Positions 23,046 through 30,459 of a stretch of DNA of 49,168 nucleotides are shown here, one piece after another. The first letter of the stretch is position 1, and each line of letters starts with the position of its first letter. The notes beneath the pieces are model-generated. The model was not told the origin of the DNA, ran no database searches, and worked only from the letters and a program-made list of their open reading frames with translations. Source of the DNA: a virus; the IMG/VR virus record IMGVR_UViG_3300031576_000074, positions 1-49,168 of that record; one strand, written 5' to 3'. A program made the position numbers and the translations under genes.

Positions 23046-23393
23046 CTACAGGCCCCCGTTCACACGGCCTACGACCGTGACGAACGCTCCTTCTTGCAGC
23101 TGCGGATTACTAGTAGCAGCTACGGGCTTGTTGTTTACCCTTACGTCGCCAGGGCTGCGCACTCCAAAGAGCCTGAGGGCTTCTTGAAGTGTAGTCTTGC
23201 CGCGTTCCAGGGCGATGTCCTTAGCTACTCCGGGCAGTGTTGCTACCTTGACAGTGATTACCCCGCCGGTCTTAGCCTTGGACTTAGCGGGAGTTGCTTT
23301 TGCCCGGTCAGCCGCCTTACGAGCTGCGGCTCTAACAATCGCATTAGGAGCCTTAAGCTTCGTGGCAGGGCGAGCCTTTGTTGTAGTGTCCAT
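23046..23393 (-). CDS. Ubiquitin-like (beta-grasp, MoaD/ThiS-type) protein ending Gly-Gly-Leu
   Basis: The 115-aa protein has a Lys/Ala-rich disordered N-terminus (1-44) and one beta-grasp domain (about 45-115): GVITVKVATLPG, the helix TTLQEALRLFGV, VRVNNKPV and the final strand FVTVVGRVNGGL. The C-terminal Gly113-Gly114 with one extra Leu matches Ubl modifiers that are trimmed to expose GG before E1 activation. Genes for an E1-like enzyme, a JAMM peptidase and an E2-like protein lie just upstream in the same operon, which strongly favours a protein modifier over a sulfur carrier. ATG follows AGAGGAGGTGATAAAGA. Confidence 0.75.
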   Translation of the reverse strand: MDTTTKARPATKLKAPNAIVRAAARKAADRAKATPAKSKAKTGGVITVKVATLPGVAKDIALERGKTTLQEALRLFGVRSPGDVRVNNKPVAATSNPQLQEGAFVTVVGRVNGGL

Positions 23394-23697
23394 TCTTTAT
23401 CACCTCCTCTCCTTTCAAAACATCATCACCCAGAAAATTGACAAGTGAATAATGATTGTAGAAGCTGGATATAGGTTTCCAAAACTTCCACACCATTTCT
23501 TGATAGGTGACTTTATGTAATATGTCATAGCGCCACCTCCAATCGCGGCCCATATTGATATCCTCTTCCGCAGCTTTGGAGATGCGGTCAAGCAACCCAA
23601 TGCGATATTTATAGACAGCGTTGTTGCGCAAAAACATATAGATGCTGCTCATGAGGATTATTATCATTACTGTGATAAAGACGATGTAGTAGACCAT
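23353..23697 (-). CDS. Small membrane protein with one N-terminal transmembrane helix
   Basis: Residues 2-22 (VYYIVFITVMIIILMSSIYMF) are a single strong membrane helix, followed by about 90 soluble residues with several Trp and Tyr. It lies between the E1-like and Ubl genes and overlaps the Ubl start by 41 bp. It could be a membrane partner or target of the Ubl system. No family is recognised. Confidence 0.6.
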   Translation of the reverse strand: MVYYIVFITVMIIILMSSIYMFLRNNAVYKYRIGLLDRISKAAEEDINMGRDWRWRYDILHKVTYQEMVWKFWKPISSFYNHYSLVNFLGDDVLKGEEVIKNGHYNKGSPCHEA

Positions 23698-23714
23698 TCT
23701 ATTCCTTCCTTTCT

Positions 23715-24380
23715 TTAGCGAGTCTGTAGCGTAAAGCTGGTAAGGTCGAGCACAACCTCAAAGATTGCCTTTTCACCAGCGACAAATCTCTTTACCGCAT
23801 TGGCGATAAGGCCACCAGCTATAAGCCCTGTGTAAATGATGCTCTGCGCAGTACAGGGAAGCTGTAAAGCTTCCTCATCACTGTAGAGCATCTGCTCGTA
23901 ATCCTCCCCCGCCAAGGGGTCGTGTGGGTTAAGGCTATAGAGACGTAGCAGCTGCCCGCCCATACGAGCATCAATAAAGAAATCGACATCCAAACTGCGC
24001 AACGCCGCCGCCCATATCTCCTTACGACTAGCCATAGAATCAACTGCCGCTATGACAATACCTTCTAGTCTAGGGGCACTAGCTGCTCTATCCTGAAAAC
24101 GCAGGTTTTGAAGAGATAAGTTTACCCCTGCTGCCATATCGTGGATTAGTTTTCCCAGTGAATGGACTTTAAACTTACCGAGTTGTGAAACTGGATGGAG
24201 TTGGTTTGGGAGGTTGTGGACTTCTACGCGGTCATGGTCCCAGATTGTGATCTCCCCCACACCCATTTTGGCGAGGGCAATACCTGCGGGGCTACCGATA
24301 CCGCCAGCGCCAATAAGGTGGACTGAGGTTTCTCGTAGCTTTTCCATAGGTACAATGTCTAACTGCCTTGTGTAGTCCAT
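23715..24380 (-). CDS. E1-like/ThiF-family adenylating enzyme
   Basis: The 221-aa protein is a minimal ThiF/MoeB fold: nucleotide loop HLIGAGGIGSP (GxGGxG 24-29), acidic DHDRVEVHNLPNQ (D48, D50, N56, Q60; the usual Arg of NLxRQ is Asn), K71, D114 in AAVDSMASR, and a probable catalytic cysteine C176 in LPCTAQS, matching the active-site Cys region before the last helix of MoeB/ThiF. The CxxC zinc pairs of MoeB are absent, as in PRTRC-type ThiF proteins. It would adenylate the Ubl C-terminus and form a thioester. It ends 3 bp after the JAMM gene. Confidence 0.85.
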   Translation of the reverse strand: MDYTRQLDIVPMEKLRETSVHLIGAGGIGSPAGIALAKMGVGEITIWDHDRVEVHNLPNQLHPVSQLGKFKVHSLGKLIHDMAAGVNLSLQNLRFQDRAASAPRLEGIVIAAVDSMASRKEIWAAALRSLDVDFFIDARMGGQLLRLYSLNPHDPLAGEDYEQMLYSDEEALQLPCTAQSIIYTGLIAGGLIANAVKRFVAGEKAIFEVVLDLTSFTLQTR

Positions 24381-24382
24381 CT

Positions 24383-24991
24383 TTAGATAGCCTCCTCCAG
24401 AGTAACGGCACCTTGCTCTAGCAGCATCTTAATAATATCGTCGTTAATACTGTCGCCATTCTTACTATGCTGCTGGAAGATAGTAGGAGGACTTGACCAC
24501 ACTTTGTTTTCAATCTCTTGGGCTATACGACGGTCAAATTTTTCATCTATTATGTCAAACTTCTGCAGCTTTAGGTCTTCCACTGTGGCCCTAATGGGCT
24601 CATAAAAGTCTAGGCGTAGGTTATGATCAAGCCGATGATTGCTCACTAGGCTCAGCATCCAGAGACTACCGAGCTCCGCAAAGCGTTCAATTGTAGCTTC
24701 ATCAGTGGAGCTAAAGAACGACCCGCCGCTCCCGTGGCTATGCCACCACAAGCCGATATCCGCTGGATCTTTCCCTTCTTGCAAAAGCCCATATAGTAGA
24801 TCTTGTAAGGCTTCTGTATCCAGCTCTGTGTGCGCCCTTCCCGCTTCTTGTGGAAGAATAAAGATGTCTGTAATAACCAGACAGTCCTCTCTACGCTCCA
24901 CTATGCCAAAGCCGCTTATTTCAGCCTCTGCTAGTCGCAGGTAGGCGCTTAGCCGCTGGTCTGCCTTTTGCTCTATGTACACCACTGTCAC
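24383..24991 (-). CDS. JAB/JAMM-family isopeptidase (deubiquitinase-like)
   Basis: GTG 24991 is chosen because AAAGGAGAAGAACA precedes it; a longer frame to 25072 has no ribosome binding site. In this 202-aa numbering the full JAMM zinc motif is present: E24 in EISGFG, H84 and H86 in WWHSHG, S94 and D97 in FFSSTDE (HxH-x7-S-x2-D). JAMM enzymes cut after the Gly-Gly of Ubl proteins, either to mature them or to remove them from targets. It would trim the final Leu of the neighbouring Ubl and/or reverse conjugation. The 5' end overlaps the E2-like gene by 71 bp. Confidence 0.85.
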   Translation of the reverse strand: MTVVYIEQKADQRLSAYLRLAEAEISGFGIVERREDCLVITDIFILPQEAGRAHTELDTEALQDLLYGLLQEGKDPADIGLWWHSHGSGGSFFSSTDEATIERFAELGSLWMLSLVSNHRLDHNLRLDFYEPIRATVEDLKLQKFDIIDEKFDRRIAQEIENKVWSSPPTIFQQHSKNGDSINDDIIKMLLEQGAVTLEEAI

Positions 24992-25844
24992 TGTTCTTCT
25001 CCTTTCTGCTAGCTTTCTCGTTTCTCTTGGAGAACTCTTTTGTGAGCCGTGAGTCCTTTCCATCGTGCTCAATAAATTCGATGATGGTGCCTACTAGCCC
25101 TACAATATCTCGTGTAGCTTGCAGCTTAACCATAAGGCCAGTAATGTTGCCCCAGCAGATATTGCGGGCCATACCGTCGCCTAAGATATGATTTTGATGA
25201 CATATTGAGCCTTGGTATTTAATGGGCGTATCGTTGAGTATCCGCATCACCCTACCAGTCTGCATATTTACGGTGATGGTGAAGCACCCTAGCACTACTT
25301 TATCTACCGCTAATGTATTTGTGCGGATAACTAAGTTCGTATCTTGTACTGTTGCGAAGTCCACACCTGTTAAGTTCTGCAACGCAGCTAACTCTTGGGC
25401 GGCTACGTCTGCGCTATTTTTACGCAAGGCTTTTTCGTCCTTTATTGCATAGATACGTTCGTAGTGACCCAGTAGACGTTCGAGTGTGGCCTTAGCTGCT
25501 TCTTTCTCCGCTACAAGCTGCGCTCCTAACGCTCTTGTTCGCTTAGTCGCTGCGCCATTACGCAGCGCCATATAAGCAGCGGCTAGCTCCTTTGGAGGTT
25601 GTGGCTTTGGCTTAACGGGAGGGACTTTCCTAGCTTTTGTGAGCAGGACATAGTTCTTTTCCTTTTTCCAAACCGCCCCCATTAAGCCTAAATGCTTGAG
25701 CACCGCAGCTACACTTACAGCAGCGTCCTCGCCAGGAACAAAGGCCAAGCATATAACTCTGTTGTGTGTGTACAGAACCAGATGCACCGGTGCATTTGGA
25801 GGTACTATCGGAACAAACTTTGTTGGAATGTAATGCCATTTCAA
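24921..25844 (-). CDS. E2-like (UBC-fold) protein of the Ubl system
   Basis: The 307-aa protein has an N-terminal region of about 70 aa, a charged helical linker (about 85-155) and a C-terminal domain with strands LGCFTITVNMQTGRVMRIL, then SICHQNHILGDGMARNICWGN. H216-x-N218 followed by C230 resembles the E2 signature HPN...ICLD, with C230 as candidate catalytic cysteine, and the later helices VGLVGTIIEF fit the UBC fold. PRTRC protein B proteins have a comparable arrangement. TTG start with AAGGAG eight bases upstream. A basic tail overlaps the JAMM gene. The E2 call is my interpretation of motif plus context. Confidence 0.6.
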   Translation of the reverse strand: MKWHYIPTKFVPIVPPNAPVHLVLYTHNRVICLAFVPGEDAAVSVAAVLKHLGLMGAVWKKEKNYVLLTKARKVPPVKPKPQPPKELAAAYMALRNGAATKRTRALGAQLVAEKEAAKATLERLLGHYERIYAIKDEKALRKNSADVAAQELAALQNLTGVDFATVQDTNLVIRTNTLAVDKVVLGCFTITVNMQTGRVMRILNDTPIKYQGSICHQNHILGDGMARNICWGNITGLMVKLQATRDIVGLVGTIIEFIEHDGKDSRLTKEFSKRNEKASRKEKNSDSGVHRAKGRPAAKRLPATSRG

Positions 25845-25928
25845 ATTTTAATCTCCTTCCCAAGGAATTCTCTTATCTCAATCGCTGCACCACCATTCCC
25901 GCTTCGCGTGTCTTAGAAGATTCACCAA

Positions 25929-26051
25929 TTATCTTTTCCTTTCTTTTGTGCGGCTTACACCGCAGTCCTTGCAGCGCCAGAGCTTAACGTTCTGTTGCTC
26001 ATGCTTGCGGGGGCCAGTGCAACGGCGGCACAGCATTACTAGTGTTGCCAT
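25929..26051 (-). CDS. 40-aa zinc-ribbon protein
   Basis: ATG 26051 gives MATLVMLCRRCTGPRKHE...WRCKDCGVSRTKERKR: two CxxC pairs and a basic tail, a minimal zinc ribbon. It overlaps the VWA gene by 13 bp and precedes the E2-like gene, so it is transcribed with the Ubl module. Treble-clef or ribbon zinc proteins can act as E3-like adaptors, but there is no evidence for that here. Confidence 0.55.
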   Translation of the reverse strand: MATLVMLCRRCTGPRKHEQQNVKLWRCKDCGVSRTKERKR

Positions 26052-27394
26052 AAGCCCAAACCTCTCATAAAGTCGTTTATGTCGTTGTATCGTGTTATCT
26101 GATTGTCTTCTACAAAGACCCATAAAGCTTCCCGTGCGTACCCAGGAGCAGAGTCGTCAACTACTCCAGTAACAGCACCATCGCTAATCCAATAGCGTGG
26201 AGCCTTTTGGCGAGCCAGCCAGCGTAAAGCGGGTCCGTCTACTACGTTGCTACCATCAGCGCCTATTGGTTCAAGCTCGTAGGCCATTGTTCCGCCATTG
26301 GCTATAATCGCCAAGGCTCCTGCCTTGGCGCGATCTGTTCCTCCATAGGTAGCTACGATAGCGTTAGGAGCCAGCCGTGCAATTTCCTCCAAATCCTCTG
26401 GGTTGATATGCATCGATCCGCTTATGTCTATCAGCAAGCTTCCCAGTAAAGCCCCACTGCCGCGCTTAGTGGGGTTAGTAGCGAAAATTGCCCTATCTAA
26501 TAGCCAACGTTCTGGTCTTGCTAGCCTTACCCCCATAGGCTCGGCGCGACGCTTAGCTTTCTTACGAGCATGCTTAGGAGTTGTTCGACTTGGATGTTGG
26601 ATAGTCATCTCCCCCCAACGCCAATTAGGATTTGTGATACTATCCATTAGCTGCGCTGCGGCGGCTTTACTCTTAATTGGGTCTGAACTTCTAAGTTGAA
26701 ATTGAGCTTCTTTCACTTTTTCTTTGGCGGTTTGTTCTACCGCCTTAGCAAATAGCTTCTCTAAGCTGGGGGGCAGATCTTTTTCCTCTTCCTCGTCTTC
26801 GTCTTCTTCCTCGAAATCTCCCGCATCAGGATTTCCTTCAGAATTTTCCTTTCCTTCTCCTTCTGCCTCGTCTTCAGAATCAGTATTATTTTCTTCCTTC
26901 AGCTCTTGTAGTAGGTGAGCAGCGGCTATGGAGCTATGGATAGTTTCGGGAGCATCTAAGATAATATTCCGGGCACGCTGGAAAATTCCCCGTTGCTTAG
27001 GAGTCAAGCTTTCCAGTAACTTGTTGCGTTTTTCCAGGCAGGCTGTGTTATCTAATCCCAATGCCAAAGCATACAGTGCAGCTTCGTAAGGGTTCTGTAC
27101 GGTCGGCATCTCTAAAAATTCTGCTCCTACCGTATCTATGCTGTGCCGTTGCCAGGCTAGGATTGCTATGCGACAATCCTCTGCTGCTAGGATTGCTGTA
27201 CCTTGCCCTAATGGAACATTTTGCGGGCTGTACTTTACATGTGCCATCTCGTGGTCTCTTATAACCCTACTCAGCGGGCTTATATCGGTAGGTATGTGCA
27301 TGTTTCGACTGCGAATATCTGTAGCACCCTTTCCGGCTGAGATATTCCACGTTGCGGGCAATACTGCTCCGGGCAAGGGGTAGATATTATTCAT
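26039..27394 (-). CDS. CobT-like protein with HExxH motif, acidic linker and VWA domain
   Basis: The 451-aa protein has three parts. The N-terminal domain carries RDHEMAHVKYSP (H48, E49, H52) and AAEDCRIAI (E72), the HExxH...E layout of zinc peptidases and of CobT/VWA proteins. A Glu/Asp-rich linker spans about 165-206. The C-terminal von Willebrand A domain has the MIDAS motif LLIDISGSM (323-327). CobT-type VWA proteins work with a MoxR/CobS AAA+ ring, and the AAA+ gene directly upstream overlaps by 4 bp. Proteolytic or chelatase-like remodelling of a phage or host target is inferred. Confidence 0.78.
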   Translation of the reverse strand: MNNIYPLPGAVLPATWNISAGKGATDIRSRNMHIPTDISPLSRVIRDHEMAHVKYSPQNVPLGQGTAILAAEDCRIAILAWQRHSIDTVGAEFLEMPTVQNPYEAALYALALGLDNTACLEKRNKLLESLTPKQRGIFQRARNIILDAPETIHSSIAAAHLLQELKEENNTDSEDEAEGEGKENSEGNPDAGDFEEEDEDEEEEKDLPPSLEKLFAKAVEQTAKEKVKEAQFQLRSSDPIKSKAAAAQLMDSITNPNWRWGEMTIQHPSRTTPKHARKKAKRRAEPMGVRLARPERWLLDRAIFATNPTKRGSGALLGSLLIDISGSMHINPEDLEEIARLAPNAIVATYGGTDRAKAGALAIIANGGTMAYELEPIGADGSNVVDGPALRWLARQKAPRYWISDGAVTGVVDDSAPGYAREALWVFVEDNQITRYNDINDFMRGLGLWQH

Positions 27395-28146
27395 TCTTCT
27401 CTAGACCTCTTACAGCTATCGCAGTCACAATCTTCAACTTCATCACGAACTCCATATTCCATGGCGCTTAGTACGTCGTGCCCACGGCGACCCCAAACGG
27501 CAGCGGCAGCTGTTTCCTTATGGAGGGTGGAGTTAAGAGCTAGAAAAGCCTTGTATTCCCGTAAGCTAGCCTCTGGCTTTCCGGTAATTTCGGCGGCTTC
27601 GTACACACGATTCAAAAACCCTGCCTGGTGGGGCTCCAGCTCCTGCAGGGCAGCGGGATGTGGGCTGGTAATGTGCAGCCGGATAGCGAAGCGATCCTTA
27701 AGTGCATCGGGCAACGTGTTGGGCTCATCGTTCATAGTGGCAATTACACGAAAGCCCAAGGTAGGCTGCAATGTTTCGCCATTTGGCAAGGTAAGACGAG
27801 CTACCGCAGCATCGTCGCAGATGGCATACAGAGCCGTAAGCACACTGCCGCTAGCCAAGGCAATTTCGTTGATCAGTAGGCCCTTACCCTCGCGCCAGGC
27901 ACGCATAGCAGGGCCGTCGTGCCAGCTAAAACCGCCATCTTTGTTGGGAACGAACATGCCAATAACTTCGGCCACGCTCGTATCATCCGTAAGCGTGATA
28001 GCGTAGGGCGATGCTCTATTGGTATTAGTGCGTAACAAACTTCGGTATCCCGCAGTTGTCTTACCGGTGCCTGGTGGCCCGTACAGCAATACGGGGCCAC
28101 CAGAGATATCGAGGATTGTTTCAATCTCCTTCCAATTGGTTGCCAT
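27391..28146 (-). CDS. MoxR/CobS-like AAA+ ATPase
   Basis: The 251-aa protein has Walker A YGPPGTGKTT, a MoxR-type insert ITLTDDTSVAEVIGMFVP, Walker B LLINEIALA (Asn in place of the first Asp), sensor 1 FRVIATMND and arginine finger DALKDRFAIRL. It ends with a DCDCDSCKRSR cysteine patch. The protein forms an obvious pair with the VWA/HExxH gene (ATGA overlap). MoxR ATPases act as chaperones or metal-chelatase motors with VWA partners. CobS-like genes are known in large phages. Confidence 0.85.
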   Translation of the reverse strand: MATNWKEIETILDISGGPVLLYGPPGTGKTTAGYRSLLRTNTNRASPYAITLTDDTSVAEVIGMFVPNKDGGFSWHDGPAMRAWREGKGLLINEIALASGSVLTALYAICDDAAVARLTLPNGETLQPTLGFRVIATMNDEPNTLPDALKDRFAIRLHITSPHPAALQELEPHQAGFLNRVYEAAEITGKPEASLREYKAFLALNSTLHKETAAAAVWGRRGHDVLSAMEYGVRDEVEDCDCDSCKRSREE

Positions 28147-28165
28147 GTTACTCTCCTTTCAACAT

Positions 28166-28816
28166 TCAGTTCCACTCGTTAATCGCTGCTTGTCGCTCTT
28201 CTAGGAACATGGGTTCTTCGTCCCAACGCCTGATATTCGTCCGCTTGTACAATTGCCCGTTGCGGCCAAACAGCCACCGCATGCTAGATGAACTGTTGTA
28301 GCGAACACTGGCAACAAAGATATACGGTTGTATCGTATTGTTGGTTTCAAAAACTATGTCGCCAGGCTTAGCTTTACGGCTGTTTTCCGCCTTGTATAAC
28401 CAATTGCGTTCTAGGAATTCCGCGCTACTGCCATACGAGCGGGCGAACTCCACAATCTGTGCTCTGCTGGCATTCCGCAATAGCTTTAGCAGTCGCAGCT
28501 GTTCTGCCTTGGGGCCACCAGGGTACTTGACTTGTGAGGCCAATACAGCTTGCTTCTGCTCCCACCGGCGCAGCTGCCTTTTCTTTCGCTCTCTTGCCAG
28601 GTAACAGTAACAGCAATCGGGCTTCTTCGAAGTCCAGCGGGCGGGATTAATATACTCACAGCAGGGTAGGTCTCTTTGAGCCGATGACCCAAGGATATAT
28701 CTGCTGTGAACAGAGCTCGTAGCGTAGCCTTTTGCGCACGGAAACCGTTGTCGTGCTTTACAACAATGCCGTGATTGTAGACAATACCTTGATGATAATC
28801 GCCTGTGCCATGTCAC
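28166..28816 (-). CDS. Hypothetical protein, N-terminus uncertain
   Basis: GTG 28816 overlaps the previous stop (GTGA), but the first 50 residues are Arg/Cys/Ser-rich and look less like protein than the remainder. From about residue 50 the sequence is convincing: a cysteine group (PCCEY, CCYCYL), a helical basic region (ERKKRQLRRWEQKQ, EQLRLLKLLRNASRAQIVEF), and a C-terminal beta-barrel-like part (AKPGDIVFETNNTIQPYIFVASVR). The true start may be downstream at a non-ATG codon. Family unknown. Confidence 0.5.
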   Translation of the reverse strand: MTWHRRLSSRYCLQSRHCCKARQRFPCAKGYATSSVHSRYILGSSAQRDLPCCEYINPARWTSKKPDCCYCYLARERKKRQLRRWEQKQAVLASQVKYPGGPKAEQLRLLKLLRNASRAQIVEFARSYGSSAEFLERNWLYKAENSRKAKPGDIVFETNNTIQPYIFVASVRYNSSSSMRWLFGRNGQLYKRTNIRRWDEEPMFLEERQAAINEWN

Positions 28817-29037
28817 CCTACTTTCTCAAAGAGCTCCGGCCAGGACGGAGTCTTTGGTTCCACAAGCACCTTGCCACAAGTGTGGCAGGTTTGCTTGTAG
28901 TCGCCGATGTTGACGCGAAATATCCGAGCTATTCTGTGGCTGTAGATTATGGTAAGGACCAGAGCACATTTGTCTCGGCATATTACACGGTTCCCGTCAA
29001 TCAACCAGCCGATTTGTTCGTTCACTGCTGTTGCCAT
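28813..29037 (-). CDS. Small zinc-binding protein, 74 aa
   Basis: ATG follows AAAGGAAAGTAACAA. The product has a beta-rich N-terminal half (QIGWLIDGNRVICRDKCALVL) with CRDKC and a CHTCG knuckle, giving a four-cysteine zinc site. Function not known. Confidence 0.55.
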   Translation of the reverse strand: MATAVNEQIGWLIDGNRVICRDKCALVLTIIYSHRIARIFRVNIGDYKQTCHTCGKVLVEPKTPSWPELFEKVG

Positions 29038-29169
29038 TTGTTACTTTCCTTTCTAAAGAATAAGAATTCTAAGTGCAGAGCAACCGCTTTGTTCCGCCTT
29101 GCATCTCTAGCTGCACCCGAACAAACCATCTACAATGGTGGTGCAACCTTCATCTACCGAACGAGGCTC

Positions 29170-29271
29170 TTAGAATTTGCTCTCAACAAACTTGCTAAAC
29201 CCGATAGGTATAGCCCGAGTTCCACGGGCCGAAGGCGCGCAAGCTACATAGTTGCTCTCGCTATTTGCCAC
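29170..29271 (-). CDS. Possible 33-codon ORF in the 276-bp gap 29038-29313
   Basis: GTG 29271 opens a frame (ANSESNYVACAPSARGTRAI...) that is also continuous, across a TGA stop at 29314-29316, with the gene upstream. It could be the detached C-terminal part of that gene or chance. Nothing else is seen in this gap. Confidence 0.2.
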   Translation of the reverse strand: MANSESNYVACAPSARGTRAIPIGFSKFVESKF

Positions 29272-29313
29272 TCTATATCCACCCGCCCGCTGAGCGTCGT
29301 GTTCTGAGATGCA

Positions 29314-29547
29314 TCAGTGAGATTTCTGTTGCTGGCTGTTGTAGCAGCAGAGGCATTCCCTAGCTTGCTTAGGACTGCCTAGCTTATTGGTGCCCAGAAG
29401 GTAGGTGGGCCCATGATGTTCGGCTTGGTCAATGCGCCGTAGGCCAGTCCAGCTTCGCCAGATGTAGGCATCTACTGCTACCCATTTGCTATGTAGCTTA
29501 ATTGTAAGCATTGGCGGCAGTTTATCTACTTTGACGCTATTGGACAT
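29314..29547 (-). CDS. Hypothetical protein, 77 aa
   Basis: The product has a basic N-terminal half (MLTIKLHSKWVAVDAYIWRSWTGL) and a CLCC motif near the C-terminus. GGAG lies 7 nt before the ATG, which overlaps the preceding gene by 11 bp. The same frame stays open for 48 more codons after its TGA, so it may be a truncated form of a longer protein. Family not recognised. Confidence 0.5.
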   Translation of the reverse strand: MSNSVKVDKLPPMLTIKLHSKWVAVDAYIWRSWTGLRRIDQAEHHGPTYLLGTNKLGSPKQARECLCCYNSQQQKSH

Positions 29548-29728
29548 CGATGTTCTCCGCGCCGTAGGCTTGACAACGATGGCAGCTAACGCGGTGCTTG
29601 CGCTCGAAGCCTTCTGCTATCTCATCGCCCATACCGGAGTAGGTTGTCATCGGGTCGCTGTAAAGTCTACGGTAGAATTTTTCCACCGTAGGACACTCTG
29701 GGCCAAGTGGTGCGTACCATCTCATCAC
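29537..29728 (-). CDS. Hypothetical protein with CHRC motif, 63 aa
   Basis: The frame follows AAAGGAGATTATGAC and begins MMRWYAPLGPECPTVEKFYRRLY. HRVSCHRCQAYG near the C-terminus with the earlier Cys and His residues could bind zinc. It is the first recognisable gene after the 700-bp non-coding leader at 29729-30440. Family unknown. Confidence 0.5.
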   Translation of the reverse strand: MMRWYAPLGPECPTVEKFYRRLYSDPMTTYSGMGDEIAEGFERKHRVSCHRCQAYGAENIDVQ

Positions 29729-29849
29729 GTCATAATCTCCTTTCTAGGGAGAACACGACGCTTAGCGGAAGGGTGGATAGGTGTATGGCTGAATGTTGTT
29801 AAGGTATTGGCACCCGATAGCTCCCCAAAGTGGCCGAATGGTTGATACT

Positions 29850-30062
29850 ACCAGAGTCGTCCGAATTGCGACTCTCATGAGCGCCAGCTAAGCGCTGATT
29901 AGGTTACGACGTAGCCCCACCACTTGCCCCCGTCTTTGAGGGGCGATTCCAGCAACCGTTTTGCCGATCGTTGGAGTGCCAGAAGTTAGCAACCATATGG
30001 GCGAAAGTATTGGGTAACTAATGAAGGTACAAGACCCTACCTGTAGGGCCGCTATGGCCCTA
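29850..30062 (-). ncRNA. Candidate structured leader RNA or ncRNA
   Basis: Read on the minus strand just downstream of a -10 box at 30062-30067, this segment can form successive stems: TAGGGCC/GGCCCTA (30044-30062), GCCCC/GGGGC (around 29928-29944), AGCGC/GCGCT (around 29880-29895) and AGAGTCG/CGACTCT (29852-29874). There is no long frame. The density of stems suggests a structured 5' leader or a small RNA of the accessory operon. I cannot match it to a known class. Confidence 0.35.
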
Positions 30063-30067
30063 GTATA
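30044..30067 (-). promoter_or_regulatory. Leftward promoter -10 box with adjoining palindrome
   Basis: On the minus strand TATACT (30062-30067) is followed at once by the perfect palindrome TAGGGCC-N5-GGCCCTA (30044-30062). The palindrome would cover the transcription start, so it may be an operator. The -35 box is poor (TTAACA at an unfavourable distance). It probably drives the accessory operon from 29728 leftward. Confidence 0.5.
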
Positions 30068-30297
30068 ACATATGATAGCTGTTAATGTGTTAAAGGAGTG
30101 TAAAATATAGCCTTAAGAGGCCCTTAGTTAAGTGTTCGCTAAGTTAAGGCCCTATACATTGAAGCGAGCAAAAAAGAGCATGGAGGAAAAGAGGGAAGTA
30201 GAAGTGAATTACTGACTGTTTGAATTCCCTTTGCTCAATATCATTCATTTCTACGTGGGCTAACTAGTTAGATATTCCATTAGCTTCTTCAGCTATT

Positions 30298-30459
30298 GAG
30301 CTTCAAAATCGTTTGCTTCTCACATAATCTCAAGCCTTGCGAGCTTCAAAATCGTTCACATACCCTCCCCCCGTATAGCTCAGCTACGACGGGTTCAAAA
30401 AAACCCGGGGTTGAATAAATCCACTTCGTCTCTTTTAGCTTCAAAATTGCTCATATACC
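30298..30459. repeat. Three copies of AGCTTCAAAATCG-type repeat
   Basis: AGCTTCAAAATCGTT occurs at 30299 and 30342, and a diverged copy AGCTTCAAAATTGCTCA at 30437. The last two copies continue with similar bases (CACATACC and CATATACC). The spacing is irregular. They lie between the gene at 30441 and the leader region and could be regulator-binding sites. Confidence 0.6.

Larger units (their letters stand above)
29729..30440. other. About 700-bp non-coding stretch with hairpins and repeats
   Basis: No convincing gene is seen here. The left part (29850-30062) holds four hairpins (see the candidate structured RNA). The right part (30063-30440) is AT-rich with repeats of AGCTTCAAAATCG. A short stretch around 30372-30412 resembles a tRNA lacking its anticodon arm but is too short to be a tRNA gene. 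Confidence 0.6.

Noticed and set aside
23046-24380. Molybdopterin or thiamine sulfur-carrier pair (MoaD/ThiS with MoeB/ThiF)
   Set aside because: No cofactor synthesis genes are present, the ThiF lacks zinc CxxC pairs, and a JAMM peptidase and E2-like protein are adjacent, which fit a protein modifier better.
28732-29307. 191-codon plus-strand frame opposite the genes at 28816-29313
   Set aside because: Most of its length is opposite coupled minus-strand genes with good ribosome binding sites, and it has no motif.
29904-29996. 30-codon minus-strand ORF inside the structured region
   Set aside because: No ribosome binding site, and its bases take part in hairpins. Probably chance.
30370-30412. 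tRNA-like string (TAGCTCAG plus GGGTTCAAA...CCC) in the non-coding region
   Set aside because: Only about 40 nt long, with no anticodon arm and poor acceptor pairing. At most a remnant, not a tRNA gene.
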